A stretch of 64,000 bases of DNA from Bradyrhizobium retamae (GTDB lineage Bacteria; Pseudomonadota; Alphaproteobacteria; Rhizobiales; Xanthobacteraceae), in the NCBI RefSeq assembly GCF_001440415.1, contig NZ_LLYA01000192.1, forward strand, positions 1-64,000, in the 5' to 3' direction. The notes beneath the pieces are model-generated. The model did not search any database. It was not told the DNA's origin and saw nothing but the letters and a program-made list of their open reading frames with translations. Shown piece by piece: positions 54,109-61,543 of this stretch; positions within the stretch are counted from its first letter, which is position 1, and the number at the start of each line of letters is the position of its first letter. Both the position numbers and the translations under genes were made by a program.

Positions 54109-54678
54109 AGGTCGCTACTCTCAACCAATGTGTCAACATTAGATACGTCAAATGTATTACGTTTAAAAGGAACTCGTCCGCCCAAGGTTATCGTCGGCGA
54201 CTAGGCTGTCAATAACAAACGGAGCTATGGGTTAAGCGGCGACGTCCTGGCGAGGATCTCGCAATTTGATGCCCGTGCGGACGTCAAAGTCGAGTTCACG
54301 GAATTCAGGCACTACCAGCTGGGCCACCGTGCCGCCGGGTGCCTGTCCAACCGACCCGTCCGCCCTCCCGCCCCCCGCATTTTGCGTTAACCGCCCTAGG
54401 CCGACGGTATCGGCCGGATCGCAGCACGTTCCCTGCCGTCAGCATGCCGGCTCGCGGGTATTTTGCAGACCGGCGATACCGCGGGGTTTTCTCTCCTTCG
54501 CCGAACTTGCCCTGATTCACAGCAGACCGACCGGTGACACCTGCTAGCCATAGCGGGACAGCGTGCCGTCAGTTTACCCGAGAATGCTCCCAATTCGAAC
54601 CAGACAAGTGCTGACCAAGCTGTTCGCGATACATTCGCTGGTTGACCGTGTCCGTGGTTTGATTGCGGACTGAGTCAA
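54109..54678. other. Non-coding or decayed stretch
   Basis: 570 bp. Short ORFs on both strands have repetitive Arg/Pro/Gly-rich translations typical of GC-rich noise. A fragment around 54240-54310 (GATCTCGCAATTTGATGCCC...) might be the tail of a lost gene, but I cannot identify it. Confidence 0.35.
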
Positions 54679-55033
54679 CTAATCCCGCGGTCGGACCGCC
54701 TCAGGAGTACGCGCCGATACAACCGAACGGAACGGCAGCGTTTGGGTTCGCACCTGGCGCTGCTCAAGTACATCCCTCAAAACTGCGGTTACCTTACGGT
54801 CTATAAGCTCGAGGCGGTCGGCAGTTGCATTGGTTTGAAGACGAAGCTCCAGCAATTCATCGCCGATGAGCCGCCTAACCGTTACCCCCACAAGCACAGA
54901 GAACACGTAGCAGATAAATAGTGCGACCAAAATGCTACTTATGATTGTTCGGTATTCAGGAAATACGTTCCAGACCGCAGCACCCAGAATTGCGGCCGTA
55001 GTCCAGCCAACGAACTTTGAAGAATGTCTCCAT
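54679..55033 (-). pseudogene. Small membrane protein gene with an apparent frameshift
   Basis: An ATG at 55033 with AGGAG upstream opens METFFK and then goes out of frame. One base over, the sequence continues FVGWTTAAILGAAVWNVFPE, IISSILVALFICYVFSVLVGV, then a soluble coiled-coil tail (LLELRLQTNATADRLELIDRK) to the stop at 54679. An extra G in AAAGTTCG near 55017-55020 would explain the break. Without it the product would be about 118 residues with two membrane helices. If the sequence is right, translation may instead begin at the TTG at 54930. Confidence 0.5.
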
Positions 55034-55133
55034 TTTCAATACTCCTACAAAGGAGTCGAAGCTTCGTATCAAACTAGTTGTACGCTCCTCATTGCGGCGC
55101 TGGATTTCAGTTAAACGGATCGGGCTTACGGAA

Positions 55134-55253
55134 TTACGACCGTAATGAGTCGATGCCGTGGGCCACGAAAATTCCGAGACCTAGAACCAACAGAAATGCG
55201 ATTACGGCATCGAACACAGCTATAAGCGAAGGCCGCTTCTTCTGATCAGTCAA
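55134..55253 (-). CDS. Possible 39-residue single-span membrane peptide
   Basis: From a TTG at 55253 the frame reads TDQKKRPSLIAVFDAVIAFL, then LVLGLGIFVAHGIDSLRS and stop. A lysine-rich N-terminus followed by a clean 20-residue hydrophobic helix is protein-like. The start codon and ribosome-binding site are weak. Reported because the gap otherwise holds nothing. Confidence 0.35.
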   Translation of the reverse strand: MTDQKKRPSLIAVFDAVIAFLLVLGLGIFVAHGIDSLRS

Positions 55254-55609
55254 AAAGATTCAACTTCATAAGAGAAGGTTCTGCCTGACTGGTGCATGAG
55301 GGCCACAATGAGCCAGCCAATTTCGGGTTACCTCGCTGCTTTCGTCTCGTCGGCGCATGTCGAAATTTTGAACATCTGATCAGATCACCCTCTGCCTGCA
55401 ATGGCAGAAGCCGAAATAGGCGATGATCGCGAGTGCTCGGCACCACCATCGGACCCGCGCACAGCGCATTTTTCAGGCTGAGCGTGATCGGGCGGATCGA
55501 ACGTTCGACCGTTGTTATAGAACTCGATGCGGCTATCATCGATAAAGTGCGTGGTACGTTTCCGCCCTTAGCCGGACGATCTTGCAAACCGAGTTTAGTT
55601 CAGACGAAC
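55254..55609. other. Non-coding stretch next to IS66 copy B
   Basis: 356 bp. The part nearest the IS (about 55480-55609) is continuous with the sequence beyond 58130 if the IS and one target repeat are removed, and probably belongs to the older IS66 remnant whose coding end is at 58223-58340. No gene was recognised. Confidence 0.4.
55602..55609. repeat. IS66 copy B target-site duplication (partner at 58123-58130)
   Basis: AGACGAAC directly abuts both inverted repeats, confirming the element boundaries and simple transposition rather than recombination between copies. Confidence 0.95.
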
Positions 55610-55666
55610 GTACGCGTCCGGTGACGGCCCCTGGTTAGGTCATCTTGAGCGGATGGCTGACCGGGC

Positions 55667-57238
55667 TTATGCGGCGTGAGCTACGTTCTGAGATCGCCGA
55701 TTCCAGGGCATGAGTTCGTGGATGCGCTTGGCGGGATGATCCGGCAGGCGGGCCAGCACGTCGGCGAGCCAAGCCTGTGGATCGATGTCGTTGAGCTTGG
55801 CGGTGGCGATGAGTGTGTAGATCGCAGCCGTACGCCGGCCGCCCTCATCGGAGCCGGCGAAGGTCCAATTTCTTCTGCCCACGGCGCCAGCCCGAAGCTC
55901 GCGCTCGGCGGCATTGTTCGACATGCAAAGCCGTCCGTCATCAAGGAAGCGGGTAAATGCGTCCCAGCGGCTGAGGCAGTAATTGATTGCTTTGGTCGTA
56001 TCGTTGTTCCTGGAGAGCTTGGCGCGCTGTTCGCACAACCACGCCTGCAGTTCGACGATCAGAGGGCGGCTACGCTCCTGGCGCACGCGCAGGCGCTCCT
56101 GCGGAGCAAGACCGTTGATCTCACGTTCGACGGCGAACAGGATATCGATGCGCTTGACCGCCTCGGCCGCGATCGGCGCCTTGCTGAGCCGCGCGAGATC
56201 GAAGAACTTGCGCCTGCCGTGGGCCCAGCACGCGGCCTCGATGATCGGGCCTCCGTTGCGATTGGCCTCGTAGAGCTTGCTGAACCCGGCATAGGCGTCG
56301 GCCTGCATCAGTCCGGCATAGCCTGCCAGATGCTGCTCCGGATGCTCGCCGCCACGGTCCGGCGAGTAAAAGAAGACAGCCGCCGGCGGATCTGGCCCGG
56401 CAAACGGGCGGTCGTCGCGCACATAGGTCCAGAGCCGGCCGGTTCGGGTCTTGCCCTTGGCCAGGACCGGCACTGTGGTGTCGTCGGCGTGGATGCGTTC
56501 GGCCGTAAAGACATGGCTCCGGATCGCGTCAACCAGCGGCATCAGTGTTGCGGCGGAGCCGCCCACCCAGTCCGCCAGCGTCGAGACATCGAGGTCGATG
56601 CCTTCGCGCTGGTAGACGTCGCTCTGACGATTGAGCGGCAGGTGCAGGCCGTACTTGGCGAACAGGACATGGGCCAGCAGCTTCGGCCCCGCACGTCCAC
56701 GCGCAATCGGGTGCGAGGGAGCCGGCGGTTGCGTGACCGCTTCGCAGGCCCGACAGACGAGCTTCTGGCGCACGTGCTGGATCACTTTCCACTGGCGCGG
56801 AACGAGCTCCAGCGTCTCGGTCACGTCCTCGCCGATCTTGCGCAACCGGCTATCGCCGCAGCATGGGCAGCTCGCAGGCACCGGATAGACAAGGCGTTCC
56901 CGCGGCAAATGCTCCGGCAGCGGCCGGCGGGCTGGCTTGCGGCGCTCGAACGATGGCACCGCAATCTTCTCGGCTGCCATCTGCGCCGCGGTCTCGGCTT
57001 GCGCCGCGTTCTCCTCCAGATCGGCGAGCTGTAGCTCGAGCTGGTCCAGCAATGCGCCTCGCTCGGAGGACTGTCCGAACTGCTCGTGCCGCAGCTTCTT
57101 GATCGTGAGCTTGAGCTTCTCGATCAGCCGTGTCCGTGCCTGAGCTTCCGCCTCCGCGGCCAAGCGGGCCGCCCGCTCGGCGCGCAGCATCGCCTTCAGG
57201 GTGGTCACATCGTCGGGGAGAGAATCATCGGCGCCCAT
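55667..57238 (-). CDS. tnpC: IS66-family transposase TnpC
   Basis: 523 residues from the ATG at 57238 (MGADDSLPDD); the frame is open further upstream through the tnpB region, but that part is a shadow. Order: N-terminal leucine-rich coiled coil (TRLIEKLKLTIKKLRHEQFG), a zinc-binding CPCCG...CRAC segment, then the DDE domain with D in HADDTTVPVL, D in QADAYAGF and E in NNAAERELR. The C-terminus ends PWNRRSQNVAHAA. All catalytic residues are present. It acts on the element's own ends together with TnpA and TnpB. Confidence 0.94.
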   Translation of the reverse strand: MGADDSLPDDVTTLKAMLRAERAARLAAEAEAQARTRLIEKLKLTIKKLRHEQFGQSSERGALLDQLELQLADLEENAAQAETAAQMAAEKIAVPSFERRKPARRPLPEHLPRERLVYPVPASCPCCGDSRLRKIGEDVTETLELVPRQWKVIQHVRQKLVCRACEAVTQPPAPSHPIARGRAGPKLLAHVLFAKYGLHLPLNRQSDVYQREGIDLDVSTLADWVGGSAATLMPLVDAIRSHVFTAERIHADDTTVPVLAKGKTRTGRLWTYVRDDRPFAGPDPPAAVFFYSPDRGGEHPEQHLAGYAGLMQADAYAGFSKLYEANRNGGPIIEAACWAHGRRKFFDLARLSKAPIAAEAVKRIDILFAVEREINGLAPQERLRVRQERSRPLIVELQAWLCEQRAKLSRNNDTTKAINYCLSRWDAFTRFLDDGRLCMSNNAAERELRAGAVGRRNWTFAGSDEGGRRTAAIYTLIATAKLNDIDPQAWLADVLARLPDHPAKRIHELMPWNRRSQNVAHAA

Positions 57239-57311
57239 CGCCGACCAGAGAATCACAAGACGCGGTCTCTGTCCGGACTGCTGGTCGCGCCGTCGATTCA
57301 AATCACAGCGA

Positions 57312-57660
57312 TCAGCCGGCCGCCTGCGGGCGCCAGGTGTGTTGCGGCATGCGCCAGTCAATCCCCTCAAGCAAATAGCCGAGCTGGGCTGGGGGTGATG
57401 GTCACCACGCCATCGGCCGACGACGGCCAGAGGAAGCGGCCGCGCTCCAGCCGCTTGACGTAAAGCGACATGCCCAGCCCATCGTGCCAAAGGATCTTGA
57501 TCAACTTGCCGCTTTTGCCACGGAACACGTAGAGGTCGCCGCCGTGGGGATCGCGCTTGAAGGCTTCCTGCACCAGCAAGGCCAGCGAGTTCATACCGCG
57601 GCGCATGTCGGTGTGACCGGTCGCAATCCACACCCGCACGGCGGGCGGAATGGGGATCAT
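57312..57660 (-). pseudogene. tnpB: IS66 TnpB accessory gene with a one-base frameshift
   Basis: The ATG at 57660 overlaps the tnpA stop (ATGA). The product begins MIPIPPAVRVWIATGHTDMR, then GGDLYVFRGKSGKLIKILWHDG and LERGRFLWP, the standard IS66 Orf2 pattern. Near 57395 the run ACCCCCAGCC contains one C more than expected. The frame then stops at 57367 instead of running on through QLGYLLEGIDWRMPQHTW to the stop at 57312. The last 25 or so residues are replaced, so function is doubtful unless slippage on the C run restores it. Confidence 0.85.
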
Positions 57661-58085
57661 TGCGGCCGTCCCTCGGCCAGCGCCGCGACCACGGCCTTCA
57701 GCGTCGCCGCGTCGACCGTGCCCGTGATCCGCATCCGAGCCCCGGCCGCAAACTCGATCTCGATCGCGCCGCCGCCGGCCGGCCCGACCGGACCAAGCGT
57801 CGGCCCCGATTCCGCGACCACCATCGCCGGTACGAAGCCCGTTTGATGGGCGGCATCCTTCGGCTCGGGGCGAAACGACCCTCGCCATCTGAGCAGCAAT
57901 GAGCGCGAAACGCCATATCGCCGCGCCGTCGCTGCGACCTGGCGCGGCGCCTGTAAGCTCTCCAGGACGATCTTGAGCTTCTCATCCTCGGACCAGCGCC
58001 GCCGTCGGCCTGTGTCCACTACTTCGAGCCGTTCGACTTGGGCACTGCGCCTATCACTGTCCATAAGGACAGTTCTCAACAACAC
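57657..58085 (-). CDS. tnpA: IS66 TnpA accessory protein
   Basis: 142 residues; an internal ATG at 58064 is an alternative start. A helix-turn-helix of the transposase-8 type is formed by RRRWSEDEKLKIVLESL and ARRYGVSRSLLLRWRGSF. The C-terminal half (AIEIEFAAGARMRITGTVDAATLKAVVAAL) is the conserved IS66 Orf1 tail that is missing in copy A. Stop and tnpB start overlap. Confidence 0.92.
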   Translation of the reverse strand: MLLRTVLMDSDRRSAQVERLEVVDTGRRRRWSEDEKLKIVLESLQAPRQVAATARRYGVSRSLLLRWRGSFRPEPKDAAHQTGFVPAMVVAESGPTLGPVGPAGGGAIEIEFAAGARMRITGTVDAATLKAVVAALAEGRPQ

Positions 58086-58222
58086 GCCTCACTTGGCAAG
58101 GCGGCCTTCGCCGGATGGATACAGACGAACGAACTCTCCCGCTCGGCATTTGCTGGCGCTTCGCCGAGGTCATCACTCGCGAGAGTAATGCGCAGGTCGT
58201 CGCTGTCTCGTAAGCACAGTTT

Positions 58223-58340
58223 TCAGGCCACAGCATTGAGATCGTGACGGTATAGGCCCCACGGCGGCAGCTGATCGATCTCGTTATTCGGACTACCATT
58301 GACGATCCTGGCGAGCGCCACCCAAGTGGTCCGTCAAGCA
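58223..58340 (-). pseudogene. C-terminal fragment of another IS66-type TnpC
   Basis: The minus strand reads TTWVALARIVNGSPNNEIDQ, then LPPWGLYRHDLNAVA and stop. The A-R-I-x-(N/D)-x-x-x-x-x-I-D-x-L-x-P-W pattern is the universal TnpC C-terminus, but the sequence differs from copies A and B. It is a leftover from an earlier IS66 insertion that also cut into the Nudix gene end, and copy B later inserted about 90 bp from it. Confidence 0.7.
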
Positions 58341-58763
58341 TTCAGGTAAGCTTTCAATGCAAGACGCGTAGTCGGTGCAAGCCTGGGCTCGATCTCGGTA
58401 AGCTCCATCGGTTCTACGATAAGAAGAGATCCTTCGGTGACGGACAGCGCCTCCACTGGAATATCGCGCACGACGAAAAGATGTCCGTGGATCGTTCCTC
58501 CCTTGCTGTCGATGTCCTCACCGTGAAAGCTTCCAAGATGCTCAAAATGATCCGCCGGGACAAAATATCCGATCCTCGTGTAGCTCGCGAACTATGCACT
58601 CCAAGAACGTTTCGTCGCCCTCGCGGTGACCACCAAATAGCCCAATCTTGCCCGGGCTGGTGATGCCCACAACATTGTCACGCAATTGAAACAGGTAACG
58701 TCCAAAAGTATCAAAAATGATTGCACCGGTAGTTTCGCGGTGCCGCAACTGCTTTTCCTTCAC
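58334..58763 (-). pseudogene. Nudix hydrolase gene, frameshifted
   Basis: The first frame gives MKEKQLRHRETTGAIIFDTF and LFQLRDN, then the Nudix box GGHREGDETFLECIVRELHE, in which the second metal-binding Glu of the R-E-x-x-E-E motif is lost at the break. A different frame continues GYFVPADHFEHLGSFHGEDI, GGTIHGHLFVVRDIPVEALSV and LAPTTRLALKAYLNA to a stop at 58334. One surplus or two missing bases near 58583 account for it. The intact protein would have about 142 residues and hydrolyse a nucleotide-sugar-like or other nucleoside diphosphate. It is now probably inactive. Confidence 0.8.
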
Positions 58764-59443
58764 ACTGCATATCCTTCATTTCGCATTCCTCTGTCACCAC
58801 ATCTTTCTAATCTCCTCCGATTTGCGCGCCTCCCTAATGCGGCATCTCCCCGGGGCAATCAAATCATTCTGCTCGATGTCGTCGCCCGCCTCGCCCTTGC
58901 ATCGCCTTCGTAGAGACTGAAAGTGGTGAGTTCCCATGTTTTGCGACGGCTCTTTCGCGAACAGCAACTCTGCGATGACGCGATCATCAAGGATGAGCAT
59001 CAAATTGAGCTCTTGCGAGTCATCAGCCGAGCCGATCACGTGGCTGCCAATCGACTGCGATCTGCAGGGTCATTCAGTGAACTTCTCGGAACTCCTGACA
59101 TGCGGGGTGCGAGGCAATATAGATAGGCCGGGCACAGCCGAAAACTGCGTGTTAAGCTTGACGCGAGTATCCAGGTCGATCCTGGAACCGATACCAGCGT
59201 TCGATGGTGCGAGTTGGTGTCGTTACTGCCAATATCGGGCTAAGCCCCCGCCGCATTCACTTCTGCACCGATTGTGATGGAGACGATCGGCGACCTGCCG
59301 ATCGGGCGTCAAGCCGAAGCACCTATCTCATCATCATTCATTGCTACCGATCCTCAGCCGGTCCTCACCCCATTTGCAGGCGTGATCTCGCTCACTTCGC
59401 TCGATCACATGGGATGCACGTGCCCCCGTTCGACAGTTGCATT
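58764..59443. other. Non-coding stretch
   Basis: 680 bp. A minus-strand frame at 58794-59039 (VIGSADDSQELNLMLILDDR...) has a plausible middle but a biased end and no ribosome-binding site, and overlapping plus-strand frames are similar in quality. I do not call a gene. The remainder shows nothing recognisable. Confidence 0.35.
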
Positions 59444-59731
59444 TCATCGAAGCTTCGAGCTTCGATCTAATCTTTCGAACAATTGTATCACCTCGGAGCT
59501 CAACTCAATTGTGTCTGCTGTCGGCAATTGCTTCTGGAAGGGGCGCGGCGCCTGCTTTTCCAGCGCGAACGATGCGGCTTGCGCCAACGCGAGAGCTGAT
59601 GCCTTCCTCTCTGCGACAGCCAGAAGTATGAGGCCGATAGCCATAGGAAATAGGCCGATGAACTCCCAGTCGTCGATCGCAAAACATAGTACGAGACCGA
59701 GGATAAGAAGAGTTGCTCCAGCAATACGCAT
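59444..59731 (-). CDS. Small membrane protein
   Basis: 95 residues from the ATG at 59731 (MRIAGATLLILGLVLCFAID); the frame extends to 59809. Two hydrophobic helices are clear: the N-terminal one and FIGLFPMAIGLILLAVAER. A soluble helical tail (ALALAQAASFALEKQA ... VIQLFERLDRS) follows. No family recognised. Minus strand, alone. Confidence 0.5.
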   Translation of the reverse strand: MRIAGATLLILGLVLCFAIDDWEFIGLFPMAIGLILLAVAERKASALALAQAASFALEKQAPRPFQKQLPTADTIELSSEVIQLFERLDRSSKLR

Positions 59732-59932
59732 CCCCACACCAACTGAGAAGCACCTGATACGTACGTAACGTCGCGTACCAGTTGTCCGAACCGTAACGTT
59801 CCATACCATTACGCAACAAAATCAATCAAAAAGCGCGCATTTTTAATGGCTTTGGCGCGCCTCCACAAGTTAGAGCAGGTATCTGCAATCAATTGAAAAC
59901 GGCTCGGCTCAGAAAGCGACCGCGATCTGTTT

Positions 59933-60112
59933 TCATCGCCACCGCGATTGCATGAACAATCTGCGATTGGGCGTCCTGCGCGCCGTCGCCTCTTCGGCCC
60001 TATGGACTGCTTCTCGCAGTTCAAGCAATTCGGCTATCTGAACGGCGAGGCTGCGCGTAATATCAGCAGCAGCTCTCAGTTTCTCTAATGATTGACGCAA
60101 TTCTTCTGCCAT
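59933..60112 (-). CDS. 59-residue helical protein
   Basis: ATG at 60112 with GAGGA exactly 8 nt upstream. The product is MAEELRQSLEKLRAAADITR, then SLAVQIAELLELREAVHRAE, with a basic tail ending QSRWR. The heptad-like leucine spacing suggests a small coiled-coil or helix-hairpin. It falls just under a 60-codon cutoff and is easily missed. Function unknown. Confidence 0.55.
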   Translation of the reverse strand: MAEELRQSLEKLRAAADITRSLAVQIAELLELREAVHRAEEATARRTPNRRLFMQSRWR

Positions 60113-60427
60113 CGGAACATTCCTCGGGAAATCAGAGCCTTACCGAAATGGCAAACGATGCGTCCATTGGATATTAGCTTTAACCCTACCGATGAACCTT
60201 GATTTAGTGGCACTGCTGCGTGATCGGCGCCCTCGCGGAGAGTATGGATCCTGCAGGAGCTCGCTGACCGAGGCCTTGAGGTAGGGCTTTTATGCACCTC
60301 TTGGTATAATTATACCGTCCGCCTGCACACCATAGAAGCGTGCGGAAAATCATCGTCGCACATTTAAATTGTCGTCTCTCTGATTATAATTTAATATGTC
60401 CTAAATTAACTGACTGGGAATTGCGTC
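60113..60427. promoter_or_regulatory. Upstream region of Tat-leader protein 1 with AT-rich island
   Basis: 315 bp. The segment 60358-60410 is AT-rich (CATTTAAATTGTCG, TATAATTTAATATG) and lies 20-70 bp before the ATG at 60428, where a promoter is expected. The rest is unremarkable. Confidence 0.45.
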
Positions 60428-60868
60428 ATGTCCAACGATATCGAGATCGAAGATCGCCGCAAGTTTCTGATTTCATGCGGAAGATTTGCCGCTGTAACCC
60501 CGCCGGCTATGACCTTACTTCTCTCCACTTCGCTGACATCAACGGCGATTGCTCGATCAGGTAGCCACGGCAACGATGGTGGGCCAGGACGCTCCTTTTT
60601 CGACAATGATCCCGATCCGCCCAAGGAAAAGCAGGTCTCCGACGATCGTCGCTCGCGAAAGGATGAAGCGAGCCAGGGAGACGGTAATCACGCCTCGGTT
60701 GGCGGTGGCGGAGGTGGTGGGAGTGGCGGCGGTGGTGGTGGCGGGGGTGCTTCGGCAGCGAATGGCTCTCGCGGCGGCGGTCCCGGCGGCTCTCGCGGCG
60801 GCGCGGGATCAGCACCAGGCTATGGTGGTGGTGAAGACGATAAATGGAGGAGAGGCAGCAGGTCCTGA
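60428..60868 (+). CDS. Short Tat-leader protein 1 with Gly-rich C-terminus (candidate modified-peptide precursor)
   Basis: 146 residues; GGGAA lies 7 nt before the ATG. Residues 9-45 form a twin-arginine-type leader: acidic start, DRRKFLISCGRF, then AAVTPPAMTLLLSTSLTS and an AIA cleavage-like site before RSG. The mature part is low complexity: an acidic/basic stretch followed by long Gly runs broken by Ser, Ala and Arg (about residues 90-140). The leader is almost the same as in the protein at 61165-61410 while the remainder is unrelated, as in leader/core precursor families. Nearby PqqD/HPr-kinase and nucleotidyltransferase genes make a modified, exported peptide plausible. It could equally be a plain exported Gly-rich protein. 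Confidence 0.72.
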   Translation: MSNDIEIEDRRKFLISCGRFAAVTPPAMTLLLSTSLTSTAIARSGSHGNDGGPGRSFFDNDPDPPKEKQVSDDRRSRKDEASQGDGNHASVGGGGGGGSGGGGGGGGASAANGSRGGGPGGSRGGAGSAPGYGGGEDDKWRRGSRS

Positions 60869-61164
60869 TCAGTGGAGTTGCTGTGCGTCGTCCTCGTTGT
60901 AGTCCCAACCGCGTTCAAGCCTTCTGCAGAGCGGCTCGCTGAAGCGTAGTACCTACTTCCTACCGAGGAACATGAAATCTAAAGGTCGGATGGCGATCGC
61001 GCTGCGCGCCCTCGACGTCGATAACACATGATGTAATCGCGCCCAGGAAACAGTTGTTAGTCCATCCTCGAGCCGCGGAACATCATCGGCATATTGCGGC
61101 CACCTCAACTCGCGGATAATCGAGGATCGTGCGCCGACAGCTTGATCCGGATCGATAGGAATGG
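60869..61164. other. Gap between the two Tat-leader genes
   Basis: About 300 bp between convergent genes, GC-rich with short ORFs only. No terminator hairpin with a T tract was seen, and nothing else is recognisable. Confidence 0.35.
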
Positions 61165-61410
61165 CTAGAACAACCAGTCAAGGAACCGCTCAAGCCAGTT
61201 CGGCAGATCAGGGCGGTGACGCGGTCTTCCACCTTCCCCACCGCTGCCGGAGCGTGCAATCGCATCGGAATTCAGTGAAGTCGACAGTAACAGGGTCACA
61301 GCGGGTGGCGTCACAACGGCAAATCTGCCGCATGCCGCCAGAAACTTCCGCCTGTCAGCATCGAGCTCTAGCTCTGCCTTGAGGACTGGTTCGTCAGTGT
61401 TCTTGTTCAT
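61165..61410 (-). CDS. Short Tat-leader protein 2 (candidate modified-peptide precursor)
   Basis: 81 residues from ATG 61410; a TTG at 61446 is the alternative. After a negatively charged lead-in (NKNTDEPVLKAELELDA) comes the twin-arginine motif DRRKFLAACGRF, then AVVTPPAVTLLLSTSLNS and DAIA before RSG. Predicted cleavage after AIA leaves only about 29 residues, RSGSGGEGGRPRHRPDLPNW and LERFLDWLF, with two Trp and an aromatic amphipathic end. Over the 40-residue leader, 33 positions match the protein at 60428. It is divergent from the PqqD/HPr-kinase gene across a short region containing an inverted repeat. Confidence 0.72.
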   Translation of the reverse strand: MNKNTDEPVLKAELELDADRRKFLAACGRFAVVTPPAVTLLLSTSLNSDAIARSGSGGEGGRPRHRPDLPNWLERFLDWLF

Positions 61411-61471
61411 GGCTTGGGATCCATTCAATTCGACCGACCGTGTCAAGTTCCCTCTCCACTTTCAATTTACT

Positions 61472-61496
61472 CTATTTAAATTTTCAGATTAAATAG
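61472..61496. promoter_or_regulatory. Inverted repeat CTATTTAA-N9-TTAAATAG in a divergent promoter
   Basis: Eight-base arms (61472-61479 and 61489-61496) lie in the short gap between the Tat-leader 2 gene and the HPr-kinase-like gene. The half-site is the same as in the palindrome at 46799-46825. The right arm ends on the first base of a GTG formerly read as the kinase start, which favours the downstream GTG at 61544. Confidence 0.5.
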
Positions 61497-61543
61497 TGTC
61501 AACCTCATCGCGAAGAATATTTTGGCGCACTGTGGAGCCCTGC

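Larger units (their letters stand above)
55610..58122 (-). mobile_element. IS66-family element, copy B (near full length, 2513 bp)
   Basis: Terminal inverted repeats begin GTACGCGTCCGGTGACGGCC (at 55610, reading in) and GTATCCATCCGGCGAAGGCC (at 58122, reading in from the other strand). The exact 8-bp direct repeat AGACGAAC flanks it at 55602-55609 and 58123-58130. Inside are tnpA, tnpB and tnpC in the standard IS66 order on the minus strand. tnpB carries a one-base insertion in a C run, which may make this copy defective too. It is nearly identical to copy A (3697-5462) outside that copy's deletion. Confidence 0.95.

Noticed and set aside
55676..57034. 452-codon plus-strand ORF
   Set aside because: It is exactly antisense to tnpC, and its translation is the Arg/Ala/Gly-rich mirror typical of GC-rich genes. 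The same mirror occurs opposite copy A at 4188-5027.
58794..59039. 81-codon minus-strand ORF
   Set aside because: The middle looks protein-like (LMLILDDRVIAELLFAKE), but there is no start signal and the C-terminal half is biased. Not strong enough to call.
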